Assembly (NCBI GenBank): GCA_050250695.1
Contig: JBFWOE010000108.1
Span: forward strand, 1-10,951
Length of the DNA: 10,951 nt
Reading direction: 5' to 3'
Source: Ga0077527 sp050250695
GTDB lineage: Bacteria > Pseudomonadota > Gammaproteobacteria > Burkholderiales > SG8-41
How positions within the stretch are numbered: position 1 is the stretch's first letter; the number at the start of each line of letters is the position of its first letter. Below, piece after piece: positions 1 through 7,861 of this stretch. The notes below the pieces were generated by a model, which worked only from the letters and a program-made list of their open reading frames with translations, ran no database searches and was not told the origin of the DNA. Made by a program: the position numbers and the translations under genes.

Positions 1-1
1 T

Positions 2-124
2 ACCTGGAGATTCGACACACTGGGAGAGCGTAGCTTCCCCTTGACCGCGATTGCCCCAAGAGGCTTCGAGGCCGGTAAGGTGATGGTTTATGTCAGCAAC
101 CCTTATACTTACAACGCGGACTGA
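2..124 (+). CDS. C-terminal end of an unidentified protein (cut by window start)
   Basis: Reading from base 2, an open frame of 40 codons runs to a TGA at 122-124. The other two plus frames are not convincing; frame 1 stops after ten codons. The visible peptide ends in an aromatic, beta-strand-like tail (VMVYVSNPYTYNAD), which would fit the last strand of a periplasmic or secreted beta-rich domain, but I do not recognise the family. It converges on czcA, with about 115 bp between the two stops. The frame could still be chance, because the window shows only its last 41 codons. Confidence 0.4.
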   Translation, partial: TWRFDTLGERSFPLTAIAPRGFEAGKVMVYVSNPYTYNAD

Positions 125-152
125 AATCGTGTGTCAGCCCTGGGCTTGTGGG

Positions 153-181
153 TGATCAAACGTCGAATCGACGTTTGATCA
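153..181. terminator. Perfect 13-bp inverted repeat, possible bidirectional terminator
   Basis: TGATCAAACGTCG at 153-165 is exactly complementary to CGACGTTTGATCA at 169-181, with the three-base loop AAT. It lies between two convergent genes (stops at 124 plus and 239 minus), where a shared hairpin terminator is expected. No T-run follows on either strand, so it is not a canonical intrinsic terminator; it could instead be a transcript-protecting hairpin or a protein-binding dyad. A shorter dyad, AGCCC-T-GGGCT, sits next to it at 136-146. Confidence 0.45.
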
Positions 182-238
182 TTGTGCTGTGATATTGATT
201 GTGGCGTGGTCAGACTTTTATCTGGTAAAGCTGGTTTT

Positions 239-3200
239 TTATTCTGTTGTCGAATGATTGCGGTTAAACATCCGATACAGTACGGGGAGCACCAGCAGCG
301 TCAGGATGGTCGCCGAGATGATGCCGCCGATGACCACTGTCGCCAGCGGACGCTGCACTTCCGCGCCGGTGCCGGTGTTGAGCGCCATTGGCAGGAAACC
401 GAGGCTCGCCACCAATGCCACCATCAGGATCGGCCGCAGGCGCATCAAGGCGCCGGACTCGATGGCTTCGTCCAGGGCCATGCCCTGGCCACGCAGGTCG
501 CGGATGCATGACACCATGACCACGCCCGTGAGTACGGCCACGCCTGACAGCGTGATGAAGCCGACGCCGGCTGAGATCGACAGTGGAATATCCCGTAGCC
601 ACAGCGCCGCGATGCCGCCCGTCAATGCGAGCGGCACACCGCTGAAGACCAGCAGCGCATCCTTGGCCGAGCCGAAGGTCATGAACAGCAGGCCGAAAAT
701 CAGCAGCAGCGATATCGGAACCACCACCTGCAGCCGTTCTGCTGCAGAAGCCAGCTGTTCGAACGTGCCGCCGTAACCGATCCAGTAGCCGGCGGGAAGC
801 TTGACCTGCGTGGCGATGCGGGTTTGTGCCTCGGCAACGAAGGAGCCGAGGTCGCGGCCGCGCAAATTGGCGGTGACCACGACGCGGCGCTTGCCGTTTT
901 CGCGGCTGATCTGGTTGGGTCCGGGCGCGATGTCGAAGGCGGCGATTTCGCCCAGCGTGACAAAGCGCGCGGCGCCGCCATCCCGGCCGCCCGGCAGCGG
1001 CACGGGCAGCCGTTTCAGGGCATCGAGATCGGCGCGCAGGTTCTCCGGCAACCTGACGATCAGGTCGAAACGGCGGTCGCCTTCGAAAATCTCGCCGGCT
1101 TCCTTGCCGCCGACGGCGATTTCAATGGCTTCCTGAACCTCCGCCGTGTTCAGACCGTAACGGGCGATCCTCGCGCGATCCATGCGGATGGTCAGCACCG
1201 GCAATCCGCTGACCTGTTCGACTTTGACATCGGCGGCACCGGACACGCCCTCGATCACTGCGGCGATGCGTTCGCCGGTTTCAAGCAGCACATCAAGGTC
1301 GTCGCCGAATATCTTCACCGCGACATCGCTGCGCACTCCGGAGATCAGCTCGTTGAAGCGCATCTGGATCGGCTGGGTGAATTCGTAGTTGTTGCCGGGA
1401 ATTTTCTCGACGGCTTCCTGCATCGCGCGGACCAGGTCGGCTTTGGTGCGATCGGGATCGGGCCATTCCGAGCGCGGTTTGAGCATCACGAAGTTGTCGG
1501 CAACATTGGGCGGCATCGGATCGGTGGCGATCTCGGCGGTGCCGATCTTGGCGAAAATACGTTCGACTTCGGGAAACGCCTTGATGCGTTTTTCAAGTGC
1601 GGTCTGCATCTCGATGGCCTGCGTCAGACTGGTGCCCGGAATGCGCAGGGCATGCAGCGCGATATCGCCTTCATCCAGGCTGGGGATGAATTCACTGCCC
1701 ATGCGCGTGGCGAGCAGACCGCTCAGCACGACGATCATCGCCGCCGCTGCAACCACCGGCACGCGGTTGGCCATCGCCATGCGCAGTGCCGGCCGGTATG
1801 CACCACCGGCCCATTGCATCAGCCGGTTTTCCTTTTCTTCCACGCGACCTGTGACGAAGATCGCAACCGCGGCGGGGACGAAGGTGACCGAAAGCAGCAG
1901 CGCGCCGAGCAGCGCGACCACCACGGTGAACGCCATCGGGTGAAACATTTTTCCTTCGATGCCGGTCAGCGCGAAAATCGGCAGATTGACCAGTACCACG
2001 ACGATGACACTGACCAGGCTTGGCACGAATACCTCGCGGGTGGCTTCGAATACGGCCTCAAATCGCTCGCCGCGGTTGAGCAGCCGGCCCAGACGGTGCT
2101 GCGCGATGGCCAGGCGTCGCAGGCAGTTCTCGACGATGATGACGGCGCCGTCGACGATCAGGCCGAAATCGAGCGCACCCAGGCTCATCAGGTTGGCACT
2201 GACCCTGTTTTCGACCATGCCGGTGATCAGCAACAGCATCGACAGCGGGATGACCGCCGCGGTGAGCAGTGCCGCGCGCCAGTTGCCGAGCAGGGCAAGC
2301 AGAACGACTACGACCAGCAGTGCGCCTTCCACGAGATTCGTGGCCACGGTCTTGATGGTGCGGTCAACCAGCGTGGTGCGGTCGTAGACGGTTTTGGCGA
2401 CCACACCTTCCGGCAGGGAGCGGTTGACTTCCTCCAGCCGCGCAGCGACGCGCTGCGATACCGTGCGGCTGTTTTCACCCAGCAGCATGAACACGGTGCC
2501 GAGAACAACCTCCTTGCCGTCCTCGGTGGCGGCACCGGTGCGCAGTTCCTTGCCTTCCAGCACCTCGGCCACGTCCCGGATGCGCAACGGCACGCCGCTG
2601 TAGCCGCGGATCACGATGTCGCGGATTTCTTCCAGGGTGGTGACCTGTCCCGGCGCGCGGATCAGGTATTGTTCGCCGCTTTTTTCAATGTAGCCGGCGC
2701 CGACATTGGCGTTGTTTTTGGTCAGAGCCTCCATCAAGTCATGCAGGCCGAGGCCGTAGGCAACCAGTTTGGCGGGGTCTGGCGCCACATGAAACTGCTT
2801 GAGATAACCGCCGATGGTGTTGATTTCGGTGACACCGGGAAGGTTGCGCAACTGCGGGCGCACGATCCAGTCCTGGATGGTGCGCAGGTCAGTGGCGCTG
2901 TAATCGCTGCCGTCCGCTTTTTTGCCGTTCTCCTTCGGCTCCACGGTCCACATGAAGATTTCACCCAGACCGGTCGCGATCGGGCCCATCGACGGTTCCA
3001 CGCCCGGCGGCAGTTTGCTGCGCGCTTCCTGAATCCGTTCGTTGACGAGCTGGCGGGCAAAATAGATGTCAGTGCCATCCTTGAACACCACGGTGACCTG
3101 GGACAATCCGTAACGCGACAGCGAGCGCGTCTGTTCCAGTCCGGGCAGGCCGGCCATCGCGGTCTCTATCGGAAAAGTGACGCGCTGTTCGGCTTCCAGC

Positions 3201-3373
3201 GGTGAGTAACCGGCGGCTTCGGTGTTGATCTGCACCTGCACGTTGGTAATGTCCGGCACGGCGTCGATGGGCAGACGCTGGTAGTTGTAGATGCCGAGCG
3301 CGGCCATGCCCAGTACCGCGAGCAGCACGATCCAGCGCTGCGCGATGACGGATTTCAGGAGCTTTTCCAGCAT
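239..3373 (-). CDS. czcA: CzcA-type heavy-metal efflux RND pump (divalent cations)
   Basis: This is the inner-membrane proton/metal antiporter of a CzcCBA tripartite system, moving divalent cations out through CzcB and CzcC. It has 1044 residues, normal for the family. The N-terminal TM1 (about 15-33) is followed by the IDAVPDITNVQVQ porter motif. TM4 carries DFGLIVDGAVIIVEN, placing D402, D408 and E415 at the numbers of the proton-relay acids of Cupriavidus CzcA. The DFGxxxDGA form marks the divalent-cation classes, not Cu/Ag pumps. The C-terminal region has GTGAEVQRP, lacking the Met that CusA carries there. The ATG is preceded by AAGGA at good spacing. It is the last gene of the unit, 12 bp after the PII-like gene, and ends at TAA facing the hairpin at 153-181. 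Whether Zn, Cd, Co or Ni is the substrate cannot be fixed from sequence. Confidence 0.96.
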   Translation of the reverse strand: MLEKLLKSVIAQRWIVLLAVLGMAALGIYNYQRLPIDAVPDITNVQVQINTEAAGYSPLEAEQRVTFPIETAMAGLPGLEQTRSLSRYGLSQVTVVFKDGTDIYFARQLVNERIQEARSKLPPGVEPSMGPIATGLGEIFMWTVEPKENGKKADGSDYSATDLRTIQDWIVRPQLRNLPGVTEINTIGGYLKQFHVAPDPAKLVAYGLGLHDLMEALTKNNANVGAGYIEKSGEQYLIRAPGQVTTLEEIRDIVIRGYSGVPLRIRDVAEVLEGKELRTGAATEDGKEVVLGTVFMLLGENSRTVSQRVAARLEEVNRSLPEGVVAKTVYDRTTLVDRTIKTVATNLVEGALLVVVVLLALLGNWRAALLTAAVIPLSMLLLITGMVENRVSANLMSLGALDFGLIVDGAVIIVENCLRRLAIAQHRLGRLLNRGERFEAVFEATREVFVPSLVSVIVVVLVNLPIFALTGIEGKMFHPMAFTVVVALLGALLLSVTFVPAAVAIFVTGRVEEKENRLMQWAGGAYRPALRMAMANRVPVVAAAAMIVVLSGLLATRMGSEFIPSLDEGDIALHALRIPGTSLTQAIEMQTALEKRIKAFPEVERIFAKIGTAEIATDPMPPNVADNFVMLKPRSEWPDPDRTKADLVRAMQEAVEKIPGNNYEFTQPIQMRFNELISGVRSDVAVKIFGDDLDVLLETGERIAAVIEGVSGAADVKVEQVSGLPVLTIRMDRARIARYGLNTAEVQEAIEIAVGGKEAGEIFEGDRRFDLIVRLPENLRADLDALKRLPVPLPGGRDGGAARFVTLGEIAAFDIAPGPNQISRENGKRRVVVTANLRGRDLGSFVAEAQTRIATQVKLPAGYWIGYGGTFEQLASAAERLQVVVPISLLLIFGLLFMTFGSAKDALLVFSGVPLALTGGIAALWLRDIPLSISAGVGFITLSGVAVLTGVVMVSCIRDLRGQGMALDEAIESGALMRLRPILMVALVASLGFLPMALNTGTGAEVQRPLATVVIGGIISATILTLLVLPVLYRMFNRNHSTTE

Positions 3374-3385
3374 GTCGATTCCTTG

Positions 3386-3727
3386 TTAGACGGCGGCAGC
3401 GCCGCGTTCGTCGGTGCGGATGCGCACCATTTCGGAGATTTCGCTGACCGCGATGACACCATCACCGGGACGGCCGGTGCGCGCGGCATTGCGGATGGCG
3501 TCGATTACCCCGGGTGCGGACTCGTCGGCACAGAACATGAGCATCATCACGTTGTCGTGTTCCTCGAAGTCCCATTCGACCGGCGCATAGGCATGACCCG
3601 GCGCCCGGCCGCGGCTCTCGCCGCGGACATGGAGCAGCGTGAACCCCGGAAAGTGGCCCAGCTCATGCAGGGCATGCTCCACCCGTTCAACCGCGGCCGG
3701 TTTGATGATGGCGATAATCTGTTTCAT
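3386..3727 (-). CDS. PII-family signalling protein of the metal-efflux-linked type
   Basis: A small cytoplasmic trimeric PII-fold protein of 113 residues, close to GlnB length. The start is MKQIIAIIKP, as in GlnB/GlnK. The C-terminal signature TGRPGDGVIAV (84-94) is followed by VRIRT (101-105), matching the nucleotide-binding B- and C-loops. Differences from GlnB are clear. The T-loop (about 37-55) is shortened and lacks a counterpart of the uridylylated Tyr51. The position of Lys90 in GDGK is Val91, and Gln39 appears replaced by Ala42. This fits the PII subgroup described in PII superfamily surveys (PII-NG) as linked to czcA/cusA pumps and not to nitrogen control. It lies between czcB (11-bp gap) and czcA (12-bp gap), with a GGGAGA ribosome site before its ATG. 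A role in sensing nucleotide or metal state to control CzcA is inference. Confidence 0.88.
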   Translation of the reverse strand: MKQIIAIIKPAAVERVEHALHELGHFPGFTLLHVRGESRGRAPGHAYAPVEWDFEEHDNVMMLMFCADESAPGVIDAIRNAARTGRPGDGVIAVSEISEMVRIRTDERGAAAV

Positions 3728-3738
3728 GCCTGTCTCCC

Positions 3739-5274
3739 TCAGTGGTCATGGCTGGCGCTGGCTTTGCCGATGTCGGCCTTCAGCACAAAGCTGTTGGTCG
3801 CGGCATATTGCGTGCCGGGCGCGAGGCCGCTGACGATTTCGACGAGTTCGCCGTCGCTGCGGCCGAGTTCCACCGGCCGCGCCTCGAAAGCATTGCCAAA
3901 GCGGGCAAACACGACCTTCCAGTCGCGCAGCGTCTGGATGGCGGCGACCGGCACCGCGACCGGTACTTCAGCTTCGTTCTGCACGACTTCCACTGCGACA
4001 AACAGCCCCGGTCGCCAGCGCTGGTCCGGATTGCGCAGTGTTACCCGCGCCTTGGCCGTGCGCGACTGCTCGCCGACCAGCGCGCCGACGTAGGAAATCA
4101 CCCCTTCGGCATCGGTGTTGAGGGCCGCCGCCTTGACCCTGACTTTCTGGCCGGTTTTCACGTTGTTGAGGTCTGCGGGGTAGATCGTCATTTCCGCCCA
4201 GACAGTGGACAGATCGGCGATGACATACATGGTGGCGTCAGCGCCGACGGCCTCGCCGGCAGCGATTTTTTTCTCGATCACCACGCCGTCGATCGGCGCG
4301 CGGATGTCGAGGCGGGTGAGTCCATCCAGATTCTGGCGCTGCAGTGCATCGCGCGTGAAACCCAGTCCGGTCAGCTTTTGTTCGGCATTGCGCTGCGCAA
4401 TCTCGGCTTCAGCCAGCGCCTGCCGGCTGGCGAGGTAATCCTGCTCCGCAGAGATTTTTTCTTCCCACAGCTTCTTTTCGCGGTCGAAGGTGGTGCGCGC
4501 CATGTCCAGGCGCTGGCGTGCGGCCAGATACTCGCTTTTCAGATTGCCGAGATCCTGGCTTTCGATCACAGCCAGCGCATCACCACGCTTTACGCGGTCG
4601 CCGAGATTTTTCGATACGCCGGTGATCACGCCGCCCAGGCGCGGCACGACGCGGACCAGCCGGTCCTGGTTGAACTGGATTTCGCCCTGCAGTTGCCGGG
4701 TCGAGCGGATGCGTGCCGGCGCGGCGATGCCTATGCGGATGCCCGCCGTCGCGGCGGTGTTTTCATCCATGCTGATGCGGCCTTCGAACTGCTCGTAGTT
4801 CCAGTTGTGCCGTTGTCCCTGGTATTCGGCGGTAACCTGGATGGCGAATGAGTGCGGTTCGACGATTTCACGGTCGCCGCGAAGGTGATCCTGCCGGGGA
4901 GAGAATTTGATGGTCTCGGGAGAAGATCCTAATCTATTGATTATTATAGATAAATTTACTTTTTCAGGGTTGACGGGCTTGCCGTTCTCGAAAGGGTAGA
5001 TGCGGAACTCCGGCGGCACGCCCTGCTCGAAAATGCTGACCTCGACCGCGAAGCCGCCATTGGCCAGCAGGCGGCCGCCATGCGGTCCCTTGCCCGGCGT
5101 TTGTTCCGCCTTGTCGCCGCCGTGGCCTTTGGCCTTGGCATGTGCGGCTTCCTCCTTTTCGTGCCCGTGTTCATCCGCGGTTTTCGCCGACTGTCCGCCG
5201 AGCATGATGAACAGTCCAATCGCTGCACCCGCAGCGACGATACCCAGTGTCAAAACAGTAGATTTCTTGTTCAC
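3739..5274 (-). CDS. czcB: CzcB-type periplasmic adaptor (membrane fusion protein)
   Basis: The adaptor joins CzcA to the outer membrane channel CzcC. The 511 residues show an N-terminal anchor (about 7-26) and a His/Glu-rich linker (34-54, containing HGHEKEEAAH). A small N-terminal domain starting GPHGGRLL (63-160) is common in CzcB-like adaptors. The barrel-sandwich halves lie at about 208-252 (RVVPRLGGVITGV) and 321-370 (IRAPIDGVVIEKK), with a coiled-coil hairpin between (253-310) and a beta-barrel afterwards. The tail is SHDH, again metal-binding in character. Translation starts at GTG (5272-5274) with AGGAG eight bases upstream; this site lies in the 16-bp gap after czcC. Oddity: codons 105-118 are extremely AT-rich (listed separately), although the encoded peptide still reads as normal family sequence. 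Confidence 0.94.
   Translation of the reverse strand: MNKKSTVLTLGIVAAGAAIGLFIMLGGQSAKTADEHGHEKEEAAHAKAKGHGGDKAEQTPGKGPHGGRLLANGGFAVEVSIFEQGVPPEFRIYPFENGKPVNPEKVNLSIIINRLGSSPETIKFSPRQDHLRGDREIVEPHSFAIQVTAEYQGQRHNWNYEQFEGRISMDENTAATAGIRIGIAAPARIRSTRQLQGEIQFNQDRLVRVVPRLGGVITGVSKNLGDRVKRGDALAVIESQDLGNLKSEYLAARQRLDMARTTFDREKKLWEEKISAEQDYLASRQALAEAEIAQRNAEQKLTGLGFTRDALQRQNLDGLTRLDIRAPIDGVVIEKKIAAGEAVGADATMYVIADLSTVWAEMTIYPADLNNVKTGQKVRVKAAALNTDAEGVISYVGALVGEQSRTAKARVTLRNPDQRWRPGLFVAVEVVQNEAEVPVAVPVAAIQTLRDWKVVFARFGNAFEARPVELGRSDGELVEIVSGLAPGTQYAATNSFVLKADIGKASASHDH
4921..4962 (-). other. AT-rich rare-codon cluster inside czcB
   Basis: The 14 codons for residues 105-118 of CzcB include AAA, GTA, TTA twice, ATA twice, AGA, GGA and TCT three times. 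By my count only 8 of 42 bases are G or C, while the surrounding gene is clearly GC-rich. The stretch contains a dyad, ATCTAT (4932-4937) with ATAGAT (4946-4951) around an 8-bp spacer. On the minus strand it includes an exact TATAAT, though no good -35 box lies 16-18 bp upstream. It may be a translational pause cluster, an internal promoter element, or a patch of recent origin. Confidence 0.7.
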
Positions 5275-5290
5275 GTTACAAACTCCTGGC

Positions 5291-6607
5291 TTATGGTTTG
5301 CGGCTGACCGTCGACCCGTCGATGGGGCCGCCGATCAGTCGTTCGAGATCGTTGCTGCCGCGGTGATAGTCCGCGAGTGCTTTCAGGTGCTGGGCGCGCG
5401 CCTGGAAGAGGGTGCGCTGCGCATCGAGTACGTCGAGGATTCCGAATTTCCCGAGTTGATAACCCCTGGTTGCGCCTTCGTAGGCGCTGCGTGCGCCCGG
5501 CAGAATGTCGCTGCGCAGCGTGGCGATTTCGGCGTGGATGGCGCTGAGGCGCTGAAAATTCTGTGCAAGCTCGGCAAGCAGCCGGTTTTCTGCAGCACGT
5601 TGTTCATCCATCGCCCTGTCGAGCTGACGATGGGCTGCGAGAATGCCGCCGCGATTGCGGTCGAACAGCGGCAGCGGGATTGAAAGACCCACCATGTAGG
5701 CGTGATCTTCGAACTGGCTGAAGCGCCGCCTGCCGACGCTGACCGTGATGTCCGGGATTGCCTTGGCTTTTTCTGCTTCGACGGCGGCTTGTCGAAGCGT
5801 GATTTCCGTGTTCCATCGCGCCAGATCAGGGTTGTCGCGGATGCGGCCGGCGAGTTGTTCATAGCCGGGCAGTGCAGGCAGTTTTTCCAGGTCACCGGCG
5901 GCACTGGTGAAAGCCGGGGCTGTGTTGCCCCACATCGACGACAGGTTTCTGCGTGCCGCGGCCAGTTGGCGTTCCGCCTGTTCGGCTTCGATCTGCGCTG
6001 CCGACAGTGCAAGCCGTGCCTTGGTTTCCTCGATGGGCGATACTTTGCCTGCCTGTACCCGACGTGCTACCGCGGCAGCAACGTTCCGGGCGAGTTTCAG
6101 GGATTCGGCGGCGAGTTCACGTGCCTGTTGTGCGGCCACGGTGTCAATGAAATGCTGTGATACCCGTGACAGTACGTCGATACGCTTGGCTTCATAATCC
6201 CAGTTCGCCAGATCCCGGCCGGCCTCGGCCATGCGGATGCGGGCCGTGCGTTTACCGCCGAGTTCGATCAGTTGTCCGATCTGGATGGCCGTGGTGCGAT
6301 CACCATCCTGGCGCAGGCGATTGTTGTCTAGATTGTCGGCTTCCAGTTCGAGAACCGGGTTCGGCAGTACGCCCGCCTGCAACACAGCCGCCTCGCTGGC
6401 CCGCAGCTCATGCGAAAACGCGGACAGTTCCGGATTGTGTTTCAGGGCCAGTGCGAGCGCCCGACTCAGCGTCAGCGGGGCAGCACGGTCTTTTGCTGCG
6501 GCTGCGGCTGCGGCTGGCTCGGCGGCGATGACCAGTCGGTAGGGCAGCAGCAGATACCCGACGGCGGCAACGGCCGCAAGCAAAGGCCATGTCTTGCGAA
6601 CATTCAT
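5291..6607 (-). CDS. czcC: CzcC-type outer membrane efflux channel (TolC/OEP family)
   Basis: The outer membrane factor of the CzcCBA complex. From the ATG at 6607 the protein has 438 residues. A Sec signal peptide (MNVRKTW, hydrophobic stretch, cleavage near VIAA-EP around residue 30) precedes two OEP repeats (about 50-235 and 260-430) with the usual long helical segments, such as LALKHNPELSAFSHELRASE in the first repeat. No lipobox cysteine is visible. I chose 6607 because AAGGA lies seven bases upstream and the signal peptide then sits at the N-terminus. An upstream in-frame start at 6709 would put 34 residues of unrelated character before the signal peptide. The gene precedes czcB by 16 bp and follows the czcI-like gene by 150 bp. 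Confidence 0.93.
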   Translation of the reverse strand: MNVRKTWPLLAAVAAVGYLLLPYRLVIAAEPAAAAAAAKDRAAPLTLSRALALALKHNPELSAFSHELRASEAAVLQAGVLPNPVLELEADNLDNNRLRQDGDRTTAIQIGQLIELGGKRTARIRMAEAGRDLANWDYEAKRIDVLSRVSQHFIDTVAAQQARELAAESLKLARNVAAAVARRVQAGKVSPIEETKARLALSAAQIEAEQAERQLAAARRNLSSMWGNTAPAFTSAAGDLEKLPALPGYEQLAGRIRDNPDLARWNTEITLRQAAVEAEKAKAIPDITVSVGRRRFSQFEDHAYMVGLSIPLPLFDRNRGGILAAHRQLDRAMDEQRAAENRLLAELAQNFQRLSAIHAEIATLRSDILPGARSAYEGATRGYQLGKFGILDVLDAQRTLFQARAQHLKALADYHRGSNDLERLIGGPIDGSTVSRKP

Positions 6608-6679
6608 GCGAATTCCTTCAACGGCAAACGGCAAACAGCCGGATGCAGTAAACGATCGAGGATAAGGAGGGGGCGCCAG

Positions 6680-6698
6680 GCAGCCGGCGGACGGCTGC
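6680..6698 (-). other. GC-rich stem-loop in the leader of czcC
   Basis: GCAGCCG (6680-6686) pairs exactly with CGGCTGC (6692-6698) over a five-base loop. It sits in the 150-bp gap between the czcI-like gene and czcC, about 75-90 bases before the czcC ATG. No T-run follows on the minus strand, so full termination is unlikely. A processing or RNA-stability element that sets czcI and czcCBA apart is possible. The rest of the gap holds a doubled ACGGCAA (6621-6634) and the czcC ribosome site. Confidence 0.5.
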
Positions 6699-6757
6699 AA
6701 TTCCTGCACCGGGTTACATCAATCGGTGCGGTGACTACGGCGCGACGGGTTCAGCGT

Positions 6758-7138
6758 TTACCGCGGGGGGCGGAAAAGGGATTCGGCGGTGTCCCGCAGC
6801 ACGGGAGATTGATAGGCAATGACCGGCATCAGGGCGGGAGCCGGGGGGAACACTATCGGCCTTGCCGCAACTATCGTCTGGAAATAATGACTGGCATGGC
6901 ATTCGTGCTTGATCAGTTTTTGGCCGGAAGATTGTTCCGGTGAGGTGTCCGTATGGTCGGAATCACCGGGTTGCTGTATGGCCGAAAAATGGCTTTTTTC
7001 GTGCTCAATCCAGTCCGCGGGAGCGGCGAAGCCGGTGCCCGCTGCCATGATATTTGCGACGAAAACAGCCAGCAACAGACGCACCAACTGTGATTTGAAG
7101 CGCAATGTATGGCGGAACCAGTTCACGATGCGCGGCAC
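6758..7138 (-). CDS. czcI: CzcI-like small periplasmic His/Cys protein
   Basis: A 126-residue protein with an N-terminal signal: basic residues (R9-R20), the hydrophobic run LLLAVFVANIMAAG, and a probable cleavage at GFA-AP (about 38). The mature part is rich in possible metal ligands (H46, H50, H62, H78, C80, H81, H84) around EHEKSH and KHECHASH, followed by a Pro-rich tail ending in LFRPPR. This layout and the position directly before czcC match CzcI-type proteins of czc operons, whose exact role is not settled (periplasmic metal binding or tuning of expression). The start is GTG at 7136-7138 with no clear ribosome site; a GTG four codons later (7124-7126) is the alternative. Family assignment rests on layout and context, not on a clear motif. 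Confidence 0.68.
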   Translation of the reverse strand: MPRIVNWFRHTLRFKSQLVRLLLAVFVANIMAAGTGFAAPADWIEHEKSHFSAIQQPGDSDHTDTSPEQSSGQKLIKHECHASHYFQTIVAARPIVFPPAPALMPVIAYQSPVLRDTAESLFRPPR

Positions 7139-7228
7139 TCTAGCATAACTTGAACTGTCGGCAAATACAGCTTTCTGCCTTCGGCAGACGATTGTCTAGG
7201 AAACGAATTGTCACGATGCGCGATGCAT
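7139..7228. other. Intergenic gap with a small hairpin before czcI
   Basis: This 90-bp gap lies between the exporter stop and the czcI-like start, both on the minus strand. It contains a hairpin, TCTGCC (7174-7179) with GGCAGA (7183-7188) and loop TTC, with no following T-run on the minus strand. A TATGCT sequence resembling a -10 box lies just before the GTG start, but I find no matching -35 box. I see no MerR-type dyad here. The gap could be read through from the CadR-type promoter at 7896-7926. Confidence 0.4.
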
Positions 7229-7861
7229 TCATGCGGGTTTTCCGGTGTTGCCGGGGTATCGCAGTTCGTGCATTGCTGTATTTATAATGGTATGTGCGGA
7301 GAACAGTGCCAGCAGCCCCAGCGCAGCCGCAACTGCAAAGTCAGGCCAGCCGCTGCCAGTGCCGAACACGCCCAGAGCGGCAAACATTACCGCAACATTG
7401 CCGATGGCATCGTTGCGGCTGCACAGCCACACGGAGCGCATGTTGGCATCGCCGCCACGGTACTTGTAAAGCATCACTGCGACACTTACATTGGCGGCCA
7501 GTGCGAGCAGGGCAACGGTCCCCATGGTCAGTGGCTCCGGCGTGACGCCGATGGCCGCATTCCAGGCGGTTTTGCCAAGGACTAACAGACCGAATGCGCC
7601 CATCGTGCATCCCTTGATCAGGGCCGCCTTGGAGCGCCATACCGGGGCCAGTGCGAGCACCGCGAGCGACACGCCGTAATTGGCGGCGTCGCCGAGAAAG
7701 TCCACCGCGTCTGCCAGCAGTGCTGCCGAGTCGGCCAGAGCTCCGGCACTGACTTCGACTACAAACATCGCGGCGTTGACTGCCAGTGCAATCCACAACA
7801 CTCTGCGGTATGACGGATCATTGCCGTCGTCCGCAGGGCTGGCACAACAACGCGCGCTCAT
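7229..7861 (-). CDS. CDF-like cation exporter lacking the cytosolic domain
   Basis: A cation-efflux membrane protein of 210 residues with about six membrane segments, starting with RVLWIALAVNAAMFVVEV (20-37). TM2 carries D54-FLG-D58, corresponding to the H/DxxxD metal site of CDF transporters. The matching TM5 site reads C147-SRN-D151, so Cys stands where His is usual. The protein ends about ten residues after the last membrane segment and lacks the roughly 90-residue ferredoxin-like dimerisation domain of CzcD or YiiP. I start at 7861 because the only earlier ATG near the promoter (7897) overlaps the predicted -10 box; the 307-codon open frame from 8152 would run across the promoter and the regulator. 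No good Shine-Dalgarno precedes 7861. It is divergent from cadR, as expected for a Cd/Pb/Zn-inducible exporter. Confidence 0.85.
   Translation of the reverse strand: MSARCCASPADDGNDPSYRRVLWIALAVNAAMFVVEVSAGALADSAALLADAVDFLGDAANYGVSLAVLALAPVWRSKAALIKGCTMGAFGLLVLGKTAWNAAIGVTPEPLTMGTVALLALAANVSVAVMLYKYRGGDANMRSVWLCSRNDAIGNVAVMFAALGVFGTGSGWPDFAVAAALGLLALFSAHTIINTAMHELRYPGNTGKPA

Noticed and set aside
824..3205. A 793-codon plus-strand open frame opposite czcA
   Set aside because: It lies wholly antisense to a gene with clear RND motifs, and its His/Asp/Gly/Arg-rich composition is what the complement of GC-rich coding DNA produces. No recognisable domain or ribosome site was seen.
3742..4851. A 369-codon plus-strand open frame opposite czcB
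   Set aside because: Same reason: it is a complement-strand shadow of a well-supported adaptor gene with low-information composition.
6621..6634. Tandem ACGGCAA repeat before czcC
   Set aside because: Two copies of a 7-mer are too few to claim a repeat array or regulatory iteron; noted only in the leader description.
6608..6709. Upstream start for czcC at 6709
   Set aside because: The signal peptide and the AAGGA ribosome site both support 6607; the extra 34 residues would bury the signal peptide inside the protein.
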